From positions 1-45,314 of the IMG/VR virus record IMGVR_UViG_3300030390_000669: 45,314 nucleotides of DNA, one strand, 5' to 3'. Positions within the stretch are counted from its first letter, which is position 1. Each line of letters begins with the position of its first letter. The position numbers and the translations under genes are program-made. The DNA comes from a virus. Under the pieces are notes generated by a model, which searched no databases, had not been told where the DNA came from, and was given only the letters and a program-made list of their open reading frames with translations. Shown in pieces: positions 34,767-43,790 of the stretch.

Positions 34767-35709
34767 TAAACAATGGAACGTAAGATTTAATGCAGAATCT
34801 GGTCGTATACTCGGTATTAGTCCACAACCATTTAAGCAAGTAAATGATAATGAACAAGTAGTATCAGTTACAAACAATGTATGCGGAGAGCTGATATCTG
34901 GTAAAAAGAATATGAGAAGGTATGCAGTGCATTGGGATTCAATTGATGACCGATGGGATATTGATGTTAAAAGTGATACTCTTGTATTAGAAGTAAAAGG
35001 TAACGAACTAAATCAGTTTACTGAAGGCACACATCCTGCTAACAGTGATGTATATGTGCAAGTCATACGTAAAGAAAACATTTTAAGAATTAAAATTAAC
35101 TTATTAACTATTAGGGATTCTCTTAATCTTGGACAAATTAATTTTATTAAAAATGAAAGTCCTGACATATTAGATTTATATGTATGCAGAAAAAACAATC
35201 CAGATTATTTGGTTGGTATAATACCAATTGATGCACTTGAATTATTTAATAACCGTATACTTCATATTGATGTTCCAAAGAATATTGTTGAGCATATCAA
35301 CTCGTGGGACGATATAAGTATTTTTACAAAGCCTGTTTTTAAAACGTATGGTATAGAATTTACTGACCTGTCAGCAGAGAGTATACAAGATCATAGTAAG
35401 AAGCATCAGATATCAAACTCAACATTAGATGCTCATATAAATATGTATACATTAAATGATAATTTAATTATTGATAATAAGATAGACGAGAACATGATAC
35501 ATTATTTTAATAATAAAAAATATATGCAGTTTCATGTTTCCGATAGTCACATTGATAATTATGTAACCACGCTAAACGTAAGTGTAGCTAATTTACTTTA
35601 TGATGATAAAGTTAGATTAGACTTACCTGCTAACTGGCCTGCAAACCCAGTAATTGCTTTTGCAGAAACCCAACTTGCAGTAAATTATATTATGGAGAAA
35701 GAACAATGA
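34729..35709 (+). CDS. Unknown beta-rich protein in the glycosyltransferase cluster
   Basis: A 326-aa protein that I do not recognise. It has two beta-rich halves (~20-200 and ~225-326) with a hydrophilic joint and no Cys-rich or catalytic motif; one Cys occurs near residue 52. The pattern looks structural or carbohydrate-binding rather than enzymatic. It overlaps the previous gene by 38 nt if the first ATG is used, or by 20 nt from the second ATG at 34747; neither has a convincing ribosome-binding site. It ends in an ATGA overlap with the next glycosyltransferase. Confidence 0.55.
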   Translation: MSNNITMTPLQNNKQWNVRFNAESGRILGISPQPFKQVNDNEQVVSVTNNVCGELISGKKNMRRYAVHWDSIDDRWDIDVKSDTLVLEVKGNELNQFTEGTHPANSDVYVQVIRKENILRIKINLLTIRDSLNLGQINFIKNESPDILDLYVCRKNNPDYLVGIIPIDALELFNNRILHIDVPKNIVEHINSWDDISIFTKPVFKTYGIEFTDLSAESIQDHSKKHQISNSTLDAHINMYTLNDNLIIDNKIDENMIHYFNNKKYMQFHVSDSHIDNYVTTLNVSVANLLYDDKVRLDLPANWPANPVIAFAETQLAVNYIMEKEQ

Positions 35710-36692
35710 GTAAAATGCAAAGCATTAACGAATTTGATATTGTATATATCAGTTATGATGAACCTAATGCTGATGAGAACTACGCAGACTTATTAGATAA
35801 ATGTCCATGGGCTAAACGTAGTCATGGAGTTGAAGGAAGTGATGCAGCACACAAGGCCGCAGCTAACATGGCAGAGACAGATAGGTTTATTACTATTGAT
35901 GCAGACAATATTGTAGACCCAGCGTTCTTCAGTGTTGAAGTTGACATGGAGAAAATTACTGATGTTGATGTTATTAGTTGGGCTGGTAAGAACATTACTA
36001 ATGGACTTGTATATGGCAACGGTGGGATTAAGTGTTGGCCAAAAGATGTTGTTATGAATATGCGAACACATGAAAATGCAGATCCTAAAAACAAAGCTGC
36101 ACAAGTAGACTTCTGTTGGAACATTAACTATGTGCAAATGAATAATATCTATTGCACAGTAATGAACAATGGTAGTCCACTACAAGCCTGGCGTGCAGGT
36201 TTCCGTGAAGGTGTTAAGATGGGATTAGTTGACGGTGATGTTATTGATCCAGCTAACCTAAAGAAGACAGTGCATGACAAAAACTATAAACGTTTGTTAA
36301 CATGGATGACAGTAGGTGATGACAGTGACAATGGAATATGGGCAGTGTATGGTGCACGCCTAGGATGCCATATGACAAACATTGGCAGAGAAGAATGGGA
36401 TTGGAAAAACGTTAGAGACTTTAAATGGCTTACTAATTATTTTAATAAAAATGTATTACCAAAGTTTCAAGACAATCCAGATCAACTATGTAAACGCACA
36501 GGCACACAATGGAATTATAAATCAGTAGAAGATGAAAGTATAAGACTTGGTATTGATTTACGTAAGAGATTAGATTTAGAAATTGCTGACCTGGGCAAAG
36601 AAGGCTCTCGGTTCTTTAAAGAAGTATACATTAACCCAAGTCGTATGGGTGCTCAGATTAGAGAAGACCAGGTTGAAGATACGTTAGAATAA
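35706..36692 (+). CDS. Glycosyltransferase-like protein (GT2-type DAD motif)
   Basis: A 328-aa protein. FDIVYISYDEPNADENY (~10-26) opens a GT-A fold, and RFITIDADNIVDPAFF puts the DxD at D65-A66-D67. PLQAWRAGFREGVKM near 160-175 matches the acceptor/helix region of phage GT2-type proteins. The C-terminal ~100 residues are helical and charged. GGAG precedes the start. The next gene (AcpS) begins 1 nt after its stop, so sugar transfer and carrier activation are in one operon. Confidence 0.65.
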   Translation: MSKMQSINEFDIVYISYDEPNADENYADLLDKCPWAKRSHGVEGSDAAHKAAANMAETDRFITIDADNIVDPAFFSVEVDMEKITDVDVISWAGKNITNGLVYGNGGIKCWPKDVVMNMRTHENADPKNKAAQVDFCWNINYVQMNNIYCTVMNNGSPLQAWRAGFREGVKMGLVDGDVIDPANLKKTVHDKNYKRLLTWMTVGDDSDNGIWAVYGARLGCHMTNIGREEWDWKNVRDFKWLTNYFNKNVLPKFQDNPDQLCKRTGTQWNYKSVEDESIRLGIDLRKRLDLEIADLGKEGSRFFKEVYINPSRMGAQIREDQVEDTLE

Positions 36693-36693
36693 A

Positions 36694-37008
36694 ATGAACA
36701 TAGGTGTTGACATAGTTTCAGTTAATAGAATTAAAAAAATCTATAACAAGTATGGAACACGATTTACTGATCAGTTTTTAACAGAAGAAGAAAAACAAAA
36801 AGAACTAACTCCAGAATATATATCAAAGTGCTGGGCTGTAAAGGAAGCTTCAATAAAGGCAAGCGGTATTACAGATGCTAAACAATTTGCATATGGCAAG
36901 AACGGTAAACAACCTATTGTAGTTACTAAAGTAAAAGGCAATTGGAATCTGAGTGTGTCAGATGAAAAAGAGTATGCAGTAGCAATGGTAATAAAATCAA
37001 ATGAGTAA
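36694..37008 (+). CDS. acpS: Holo-[acyl-carrier-protein] synthase (AcpS-type PPTase)
   Basis: A 104-aa phosphopantetheinyl transferase of the AcpS type: NIGVDIVSVNRIKK (residues 2-15, Mg-binding D6) and the hallmark CWAVKEASIKA (46-56, with E51 and K50), then a YGKNGKQPIV segment. It transfers 4'-phosphopantetheine from CoA to the serine of a carrier protein. It is slightly shorter than bacterial AcpS (about 120-130 aa), with the loss in the C-terminal strands. Its likely partner is the ACP at 43791. The radical SAM gene downstream overlaps it by 8 nt. Confidence 0.9.
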   Translation: MNIGVDIVSVNRIKKIYNKYGTRFTDQFLTEEEKQKELTPEYISKCWAVKEASIKASGITDAKQFAYGKNGKQPIVVTKVKGNWNLSVSDEKEYAVAMVIKSNE

Positions 37009-38575
37009 ACTAACCAAAGACTTTGATTGGGAAATGAATTCTCGAACAAAGGGATTTGATCCTGTTGAAAGAAACAAAAAACATATGAAGGACATGCTAA
37101 ACAGCACTGGTCCTGGATTCTGTTTGGCTAAATGGACACAAGTTACTATGCACTTAGGGAATGGCACAACACATAGTTGTCACCATCCAACTCCACACAA
37201 GATACCACTAGAAGAACTAAAGAACAATCCTAGTGCATTACACAATACCAATTATAAAAAACAACAACGTAAAGCAATGCTTAACGGCAAACGTCCTAAG
37301 GAGTGTGACTTTTGTTGGAGAGTGGAAGACAATGGCCAAACAAGCGACCGTGTTTATAAAAGTTTAGATGAGTATAGTTTTAAGCACCACGATAAGATTG
37401 CAGAGCTAGTAGGCAATGAAGATATATTCCCAACATATGTTGAGGTGAGCTTTGGCAATACATGTAACTTTAAATGTGCTTATTGTGGTCCTGTATACAG
37501 TAGCCAGTGGCAACAAGAAATTAAAAACGGCGGAGCATATGAATTAACTGGCACAACATTTAATTCTATAAAGCAAGATGAAACACATATACCGCAACGT
37601 GAACACAATCCATACATTGAAGCGTTTTGGGAATGGTTCCCAGAAGCATACAAACATATGCACACGTTTCGTATTACAGGAGGCGAGCCTTTATTAATTA
37701 AAGATACAATGAAAGTTATTGACTTCTTGTTAGAGAACCCAAACCCAAAATTATCATTTGCTATAAACAGTAACGGTTGTCCACCGGGCAAGTTGTGGAC
37801 TGAGTTTACTGATAAGGTTAAACGATTAGAAGAAGGAAAGTGTGTTAAAGATTTTGTATTGTTTACTAGTGCTGAAGCAGGCGGAGATAGAAATGATTAT
37901 GTTCGGTATGGAATGGATTACGAACTATGGAAAAAGAATATAGAATACTTTTTAGATAACACATCACACGCAGGTGTTACCTGTATGAGTGCATTTAACT
38001 TACTAAGTATCAGTTCTTTTAAAGAGTTATTGCAATGGATATTAAAACTTAAACAAAATTATAATTGGGCAGGTTGGGACCATTGGTTAGACAGCAAAGG
38101 ACTTAGTCGTCCATTACTTAATAAGAATGCTGTTGGTAAGGATGGTAGACCTATAAAGCCAGCTCGTGTATTAATAGATATTCCATATCTTAGGCATCCT
38201 TCTTTCTTAGATGCAAACATTGCCTCAATGCCACTAATTCAAGATCACTTGATGCCTGCAATTGACTTTATGTATAATAATCTATCCCATGCTGATTGGG
38301 GTGGGAATATAGGGTTTGATGATTGGGAAGCAAACAAGTTACGTAGAACTGTAGTTGGTATTGTTGATAAGGCACAAGAACACACACCAGATCAGATAAC
38401 AACTAATCCAGTTACAAGACAAAACAGAACTAGATTTTATGATTTCATAAATCAATATGACAGTCGTAGAGATACTAATTTCTTAGATACATTCCCAGAG
38501 TATGCAGACTTTTTAGAACTATGTAAACAAGAACACAATATACTACACGAGTTGAAAGCAAAGGACAACGCATGA
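37001..38575 (+). CDS. Radical SAM protein with N-terminal auxiliary Cys cluster (twitch-type)
   Basis: A 524-aa radical SAM enzyme. The SAM-cluster motif CNFKCAYC is at C155/C159/C162, followed by ITGGEPLL (GGEP at 227-230) for SAM binding. Upstream of the core, C41, C60 and C102-x2-C105 look like a twitch-type auxiliary [4Fe-4S] site placed N-terminally, as in the twitch-domain radical SAM family. The C-terminal ~150 residues are helical. It would make a 5'-deoxyadenosyl radical to act on an unknown substrate, plausibly a carrier-bound or peptidyl group. It overlaps AcpS upstream and the next gene by ATGA. Confidence 0.85.
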   Translation: MSKLTKDFDWEMNSRTKGFDPVERNKKHMKDMLNSTGPGFCLAKWTQVTMHLGNGTTHSCHHPTPHKIPLEELKNNPSALHNTNYKKQQRKAMLNGKRPKECDFCWRVEDNGQTSDRVYKSLDEYSFKHHDKIAELVGNEDIFPTYVEVSFGNTCNFKCAYCGPVYSSQWQQEIKNGGAYELTGTTFNSIKQDETHIPQREHNPYIEAFWEWFPEAYKHMHTFRITGGEPLLIKDTMKVIDFLLENPNPKLSFAINSNGCPPGKLWTEFTDKVKRLEEGKCVKDFVLFTSAEAGGDRNDYVRYGMDYELWKKNIEYFLDNTSHAGVTCMSAFNLLSISSFKELLQWILKLKQNYNWAGWDHWLDSKGLSRPLLNKNAVGKDGRPIKPARVLIDIPYLRHPSFLDANIASMPLIQDHLMPAIDFMYNNLSHADWGGNIGFDDWEANKLRRTVVGIVDKAQEHTPDQITTNPVTRQNRTRFYDFINQYDSRRDTNFLDTFPEYADFLELCKQEHNILHELKAKDNA

Positions 38576-39255
38576 AACAACCTGCTGTAAAATCAATACA
38601 CTCTAAAGTAGGTTTATTAAATATATTATTTACACCAGGAGCAAGTGGAACTTTCTTAGCAAGCATGCTTGCTCAAGCAATAAGAGATCCTTGGTGGGAA
38701 GATTATGTTCCTGTCTACCATAATGAATTGTTTAGAGTAACAAACGAATTCCTTAATCCATTTAATCATATTGCAATGACTTGGCACCCAGTTAATTTAA
38801 AAGAACGAACACATGAAGTGTTAAGTCTAAAAGATATTAACTGGATTAACTTAACCATTACTCCTGAAGAAGCTAAGTTCACAAAAGTATTGTGGGCAAT
38901 AAAAAGACAAGATATGAGAGGTGTTACAAAAGAAGATATACTGCATAGACTATCAAGTGACACTGACGATGAATACAAAGGCATGCATTTAAGACAAAAG
39001 CGTATAGCATCACATCTAGCAGTTAATAATAATGTGTTGGATGTAAAGTTTAGTGATGTGTTTGTAGATGGAAACACAGATGTAATACTATCCATATTGA
39101 ATACAGTATACAAAGGAAACTATGTTGCAAAAAATGTAGTGGATAATGTATCAGCTCAATGTATTGCTAAACACAAAGCCGATATTAAACTACATGATGA
39201 ATTGCTTGTTCCTGATGGTGACGGACTTATTGATTATATACTAGCTCAAGTATAA
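38572..39255 (+). CDS. P-loop-like protein, possibly sulfotransferase-related
   Basis: A 227-aa protein. After a short strand (LLNILFTPG) comes GASGTFLASML (residues ~21-31), which resembles the 5'-phosphosulfate-binding loop of sulfotransferases (GxxGTFL type), and LDVKFSDVFVDG (~151-162) resembles the later conserved strand. A true Walker lysine is lacking, so kinase activity is unlikely. If it is a sulfotransferase it would decorate the glycan. Low certainty. Its 3' end overlaps the converging gene by 15 nt. Confidence 0.45.
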   Translation: MKQPAVKSIHSKVGLLNILFTPGASGTFLASMLAQAIRDPWWEDYVPVYHNELFRVTNEFLNPFNHIAMTWHPVNLKERTHEVLSLKDINWINLTITPEEAKFTKVLWAIKRQDMRGVTKEDILHRLSSDTDDEYKGMHLRQKRIASHLAVNNNVLDVKFSDVFVDGNTDVILSILNTVYKGNYVAKNVVDNVSAQCIAKHKADIKLHDELLVPDGDGLIDYILAQV

Positions 39256-40248
39256 ATCAAAGAATCCATTTTTTCTTAGTTCTAAATTTATAAAATGATC
39301 ACCAAACGTATATTCTGTTCTGTCAACACCTGACATACTAAGGTTAGGCAACCTTGAATCTAATAGATCTTTATATAATCTAAAGCCAGTGTCATAGTTA
39401 TGATACCTATATGTAAACTCTGTATCTGGCATAACAGTAGCTATACTATTAATTGTTTGTAGCTCTTCTGGTATATCTTTACAAAATGCTAGGTTACGCA
39501 ATGCTACTTCAAACGGAACTGTAAAGAAATTAGATATTTTATACCTTCCACCCACTGAGGCGTAATAGATATCATTTAATACAACATCTGGATCACACGT
39601 TGTTGTGCCACTTGTTATTAATACTTTAGTAGCATTTAAATAGTAAGCAAGCATACAACTACTGTGTCCATTCTTGCAGTCAGCAATAACAGTATACTCT
39701 GTGTTTGGAATTAACTTCTTGATATAGTCAGCTATCTTTTCTGGACTGTTAAGTTTATCATTGATACCATCATACAAACAACTATCATACAATACTGGAT
39801 TGCGAGAACTTCTTCTAACATCTTCTACTATGCTGATAACATTATAGTCAGTGTAATAATCTAACATCCAACTGTTTTGATGTTCAAGTGAATTCCTAGC
39901 AAGTTGTAGTAACCAACTGCCGCCACTTACTGTTACTATAGTTTTATCTTTGCCTCTGTCTATATACGATACTGTATTGTTTTGATCTTGTATTGAATTG
40001 CTATGATTGTTTTCATACATCAGTGTATCTATGTTTTTTAAATCATTAAAATTATCTACAGCATATTGTCTTTGTTTAGGGGAAAGCTGATCATCATTAT
40101 TACTCATCATATGCTTTACCCAAAATTGATTCATTGCACTATAAAAGTTTATACTTTGAGTTGAATCTTCAAAGTCCCAATCATTGTTGGTTATGTATTC
40201 TATAATAGGACATTGCCATTTTCTTCTGCCCACGTGATAAAATTTCAT
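39241..40248 (-). CDS. Alpha/beta-hydrolase-like protein
   Basis: A 335-aa protein. TIVTVSGGSWLLQLA (~103-117) could supply the oxyanion strand and YTVIADCKNGHSSCMLAYYL (185-204) a nucleophile elbow with S196 in GHSSC, a variant of GxSxG with Cys instead of the last Gly. LITSG near 212 and the His-rich end (H329 region) may hold the remaining triad, but I cannot assign Asp and His. The closest idea is an esterase, acyltransferase or thioesterase acting on an acyl or carrier-bound product. It lies one nt after the glycosyltransferase-like gene. Confidence 0.45.
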   Translation of the reverse strand: MKFYHVGRRKWQCPIIEYITNNDWDFEDSTQSINFYSAMNQFWVKHMMSNNDDQLSPKQRQYAVDNFNDLKNIDTLMYENNHSNSIQDQNNTVSYIDRGKDKTIVTVSGGSWLLQLARNSLEHQNSWMLDYYTDYNVISIVEDVRRSSRNPVLYDSCLYDGINDKLNSPEKIADYIKKLIPNTEYTVIADCKNGHSSCMLAYYLNATKVLITSGTTTCDPDVVLNDIYYASVGGRYKISNFFTVPFEVALRNLAFCKDIPEELQTINSIATVMPDTEFTYRYHNYDTGFRLYKDLLDSRLPNLSMSGVDRTEYTFGDHFINLELRKNGFFDLYLS

Positions 40249-41295
40249 TTATAATCCACTGCTCCATCCAGGAAAGATATGCTTATCATATTCTTTTTCA
40301 AGTTCTTCATTGGTTAGTTTTTCTAGCTGTGGTATAATACCATCTGGCCAATATACTTCTCTTACCGGAAACGGTGCCACTGAGCACATTGGTTCATTTA
40401 GATGTCTTGGGTTTATTGATAACACGTGATTGTATATGTCTGGTAGATACTTAGGCATCATAGGAAACATGCTGCTAGGTATGTTCATTTTAGCAGAAAC
40501 TGAAGCAATCATTTCGTGTGTGTCTATTTGCGGATACCCATTACTAAATTTATGTATTGAAAAATTACTGCTATGCCTACTGGGTATATACTCAAGTGCA
40601 TCGTAAACCCATACATCTAATGCATTGCCAACTCCCATTACCCATAAGTCTTGTCCATTAGGATACATTAGTGTTCCGTTGTATCTTCTAATAATTTCTA
40701 TAGGCTGATATAATATTAAATTTTTATTAGCAGTATTAAACGTATGCCTGTTGTTAATTGGCATGTCTGTTAAACTTTTAACTATTGTTCTAAACGCATG
40801 CTTAGGCCATACCAACACATCATAGCGTTGCATAACAACCAAGTCATATGTTATATCTGCCTCAACTTCATACTGTTGTTTTAACATAACAGCTTCAACC
40901 CAGCCTGCTAATACCTTAGACTGTAATATAGACTTTCTAATATCTTTGAGTTTGTTCTCATAGTCAGTGGTATACACTTTAAACTTTTTTGGTTTGTAAT
41001 GTTCGTGTATCTGTTTGGTTTGATAAACAACTGCATCCTCAGTTAGATGTTGTTGGTCTCTGGCATATTCGTAGTTATATTTTTCTTTGTTATAAACTTC
41101 TCTTGTGTATGTGGTTTCATATTCTTTTAAACTACAAAAGAAATCTACGTTTATACCTTCCATTGCATAAAATTGTTTTATAGATTCTATGCATACATCA
41201 CCAGTGCGATATTGTCCATACATGCATACAGCTACATTTTTAATTTGTATGTTGCTTCGTTGATTCTGTTCACGTGTCCATTTAGAAGTTGCCAT
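40249..41295 (-). CDS. Glycosyltransferase-like protein (phage GT type)
   Basis: A 348-aa protein. NVAVCMYGQYRTGDVCIESI (~20-39) and YDLVVMQRYDVLVW (~150-163) match a family of phage and bacterial proteins with GT-A-like fold, in which the RxD loop replaces the DxD. PNGQDLWVMG (~213-222) fits the acceptor loop. No membrane anchor. Its ATG overlaps the stop of the upstream gene by 14 nt, and the next gene follows directly, so the three minus-strand genes form one unit. Donor and acceptor unknown. Confidence 0.55.
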   Translation of the reverse strand: MATSKWTREQNQRSNIQIKNVAVCMYGQYRTGDVCIESIKQFYAMEGINVDFFCSLKEYETTYTREVYNKEKYNYEYARDQQHLTEDAVVYQTKQIHEHYKPKKFKVYTTDYENKLKDIRKSILQSKVLAGWVEAVMLKQQYEVEADITYDLVVMQRYDVLVWPKHAFRTIVKSLTDMPINNRHTFNTANKNLILYQPIEIIRRYNGTLMYPNGQDLWVMGVGNALDVWVYDALEYIPSRHSSNFSIHKFSNGYPQIDTHEMIASVSAKMNIPSSMFPMMPKYLPDIYNHVLSINPRHLNEPMCSVAPFPVREVYWPDGIIPQLEKLTNEELEKEYDKHIFPGWSSGL

Positions 41296-41809
41296 CTGGT
41301 TCCTCCAATGAAGTCCATTGTATGTTTCGTTGCCATAGTGTTCTTTGTAATAGTTCGCGACTATGATCGTTTTCTAATAGATGCGGTTCGTTTTTAAAAC
41401 TATCAATCCATTTCCATACACTTACTAATTTCATAAAACAACTATAGCTGGTTACAAATGTATTGGGTGTAGGGTATGGCTCAGGGTTGTGGCTGAACAG
41501 TTTAGGATCATCTCGATACATATGATCAAATATAATTGTATTCTTAGGAACTGTATCAAACTTGGCTAATAGCTTGTCAAAGTCGTATGGATCAGTTGTT
41601 GCACAGACTGTAGAGCAATTGTTAGCAAGCTCGTGTTGTCCATACTTGTCATACATGTTTACACCATTTATCCAGTGTGCTTTAAAATTATTATACAGAG
41701 AGTATTCATATTGCGGCCAAGAGGTTACAGTATCATTACGTTTTGTTTTGAATATTTCAAAAGTTGAGTGTGGGAAGCTAGTTGCTCCAGTTACGCTTAG
41801 TAGTATCAA
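41282..41809 (-). CDS. Hypothetical protein opening the inverted island
   Basis: A 175-aa protein with a TTG start at 41809, preceded by GGGAG with 6-nt spacing and a late promoter ~25 nt upstream. MILLSVTGATSFPHS suggests a Rossmann-type first strand, followed by an aromatic-rich middle (WPQYEYSLYNNFKAHWIN) and KNTIIFDHMYRDDP. No Walker lysine and no catalytic set seen. It resembles neighbouring small glycan-cluster proteins in composition, and I cannot assign a function. Confidence 0.55.
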   Translation of the reverse strand: MILLSVTGATSFPHSTFEIFKTKRNDTVTSWPQYEYSLYNNFKAHWINGVNMYDKYGQHELANNCSTVCATTDPYDFDKLLAKFDTVPKNTIIFDHMYRDDPKLFSHNPEPYPTPNTFVTSYSCFMKLVSVWKWIDSFKNEPHLLENDHSRELLQRTLWQRNIQWTSLEEPDGNF

Positions 41810-41833
41810 AGTTGACTCCCTATAATTATGTAT

Positions 41834-41842
41834 GTATTTATC
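41834..41842 (-). promoter_or_regulatory. Late promoter (GATAAATAC) for the inverted island
   Basis: On the minus strand GATAAATAC is identical to the elements before gp26 and gp25, 24 nt upstream of the TTG start. It is back-to-back with the plus-strand element at 41847-41855. Confidence 0.65.
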
Positions 41843-41846
41843 GATA

Positions 41847-41855
41847 GCTAAATAC
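41847..41855 (+). promoter_or_regulatory. Late promoter directly before the aminotransferase gene (leaderless)
   Basis: GCTAAATAC ends 4 nt before the ATG at 41860. The 13-mer AAATACTAGTATG is identical to that at the gp25 start, including the ATACTAGTAT palindrome. No ribosome-binding site is possible on the implied mRNA. Confidence 0.55.
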
Positions 41856-41859
41856 TAGT

Positions 41860-42639
41860 ATGGCGTTCACTAAATTGATAGACACCTTTATACTCCCAGA
41901 GGTTCAAGCTGAATTGGATCAAATAAAACCACAGCTCAATGGAAGGCACCAATACGAAACCGATATCAAGACATGGCTTAAACCTTTAATAGATTTAAAA
42001 GACTTTTATGTATACCCAATGAATGGTATAACTGAATGTATTAACTGGTGGCAACAACATGAAACACGCAACGTTAGAAAAGCCAAAGGCGACTACGAGT
42101 GGGTAGACTATAACAAAGTAATGACACTTGGTAATACAGTTGCTTATGTTAGTTGTCCTAGCAGTATTGATGGAAACTACACAGAGATACCAGATGAGGT
42201 TCCTGTTGTGCTTGATATAGCATATGCTGGGTGTGTTCCTGTTAAACCAATTAAATTACTTGACAATGTAGAAAAAGTATTCTATAGTTTAAGTAAACCA
42301 TTTGGTATAGGCAACATAAGAACAGGTTGGTATTTTACTAGACGACCGGACGCAAAACTACATCTACTAAGCATAGAAGCAGCATATTATAACCATTGTG
42401 CTAGCCAGTATGCAGAACATGTTATAAATACATACAGTATAGATTATATATACAAAGAATTAAAGGATATACAACACAGCGTTTGTGCTGAACATAACTT
42501 AACACCAAGCGATTGTGTTTGGTTAGCTACTAGCACAGATGAACAATACAAAGACTTTAGACGTCATGATCAAACTGACGTTGCGAGAATTTGCATCACA
42601 GACTTAATTAAGGAACAACATGGAAACCAATCCAAGTAA
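41860..42639 (+). CDS. Compact PLP-dependent aminotransferase (class I/II fold)
   Basis: A 259-aa protein with the core of fold-type I aminotransferases: NGITECINWW (55-64) as the cofactor-phosphate/substrate loop, VVLDIAYAG with D119 (pyridine N) and Y122, FYSLSKPFG with the Schiff-base lysine K146, and NIRTGW with R154. The usual length is near 400; here the start of the large domain and much of the C-terminal small domain are absent or reduced. It may still be active as a dimer. Its proximity to an ACP suggests transfer of an amino group to a carrier- or sugar-bound keto group. The next radical SAM gene overlaps by 20 nt. Confidence 0.75.
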   Translation: MAFTKLIDTFILPEVQAELDQIKPQLNGRHQYETDIKTWLKPLIDLKDFYVYPMNGITECINWWQQHETRNVRKAKGDYEWVDYNKVMTLGNTVAYVSCPSSIDGNYTEIPDEVPVVLDIAYAGCVPVKPIKLLDNVEKVFYSLSKPFGIGNIRTGWYFTRRPDAKLHLLSIEAAYYNHCASQYAEHVINTYSIDYIYKELKDIQHSVCAEHNLTPSDCVWLATSTDEQYKDFRRHDQTDVARICITDLIKEQHGNQSK

Positions 42640-43780
42640 AAATGTATCAGCAGCAGAACGTGTAGAGTTCAAGCCAACTGAAGAAATGAACGCTCCTATG
42701 ACGGGTGACCCAACCAAGGATAATATTACTATCCTTGATGACAAGCCACCTATCTTTCATAGCTTGCCAGAGTATGATATTGAACGTAACCCGTTTAGTT
42801 TTTTATACGTTGACATGACATATGATTGTAACATGGAGTGCGAGTTCTGTTATAACCCAGTTAGAACATACAGCACATTGGATATTGAATGGTTTGAAGA
42901 TGTATGTGCTAGACTGCCACACCCTGTTAACTTTAGATTGTTGGGTGGAGAGCCAACACTGTATCCACACTTGGATAGAGCATTAGATGCCGCAACCAAA
43001 CATGGACACCAAGCAGCAATTGTTACCAATGGATTGCGTTTGGCCAGTATGAGTTATGCTAAGAAACTTAAAAAGGTTTTAGATCGTAACCCTACAGTAA
43101 ACGTTAGCTTGAGCATGAACGGTGGTATGCATCACGATGATTGGTATATAGACATTGATGGTGAGAGCAGACGCAAGAAGAAAGTCAAAGCACTAGAGAA
43201 CATGTTGGAACTTGGCTATCGTAGACTTTGTATTAACGCTATTATTGTTAGAGGACTAAACGAAGGACTAGTAAAAGAATTTTACGACAAAGCATTACAG
43301 CACCCAGGACAAATAACAAACATACGTTTCCGCACAGCAGCCAAGCAAGGTCGTTGGAATGATGAAATTGATGCGTTTGATAATGATGAACACGATCAAA
43401 CCAGTTACACAGGATTACAACTGGATGAATACATTAAAACTATAATACCAGAAGCACGTAGCCCTATTAAAGTAATACGTGATGGTTATCACCCTAGCAC
43501 AGGTTCAGGAGTTAGACTCAATGTTCCAGGCTTAAAGTGTAACCAATGTTGCTTTATGTATTATATAAGACCACAACTATGGGTTGCCACAGTTGAATTT
43601 GGATCACATAACAGTGCGTTATGCTGGAGACGAGGACAATTGGTGCAGGGTAACGGTGTTATACAACCATTCCATCACTATATGGATGAACTAAGTAGAT
43701 ACATTCAAACTTATCAACCCGGTGGAATGAGAGATACTGCCTCACAAAAAGCAATAAAAAGTATACCTATTCAGGAATAA
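42620..43780 (+). CDS. Radical SAM protein with C-terminal Cys cluster
   Basis: A 386-aa radical SAM enzyme. CNMECEFC gives C70/C74/C77 for the SAM cluster, LLGGEPTLYPHL (GGEP at 109-112) the SAM-binding strand, and C307, C310, C311 and C335 could hold an auxiliary cluster (SPASM/twitch-like, incomplete by eye). The N-terminal 50 residues are disordered and polar. The substrate is unknown; location between the aminotransferase and the ACP makes a carrier-bound amino acid or acyl group a natural guess. It ends 10 nt before the ACP gene. Confidence 0.85.
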   Translation: METNPSKNVSAAERVEFKPTEEMNAPMTGDPTKDNITILDDKPPIFHSLPEYDIERNPFSFLYVDMTYDCNMECEFCYNPVRTYSTLDIEWFEDVCARLPHPVNFRLLGGEPTLYPHLDRALDAATKHGHQAAIVTNGLRLASMSYAKKLKKVLDRNPTVNVSLSMNGGMHHDDWYIDIDGESRRKKKVKALENMLELGYRRLCINAIIVRGLNEGLVKEFYDKALQHPGQITNIRFRTAAKQGRWNDEIDAFDNDEHDQTSYTGLQLDEYIKTIIPEARSPIKVIRDGYHPSTGSGVRLNVPGLKCNQCCFMYYIRPQLWVATVEFGSHNSALCWRRGQLVQGNGVIQPFHHYMDELSRYIQTYQPGGMRDTASQKAIKSIPIQE

Positions 43781-43790
43781 AGGAAAAACT

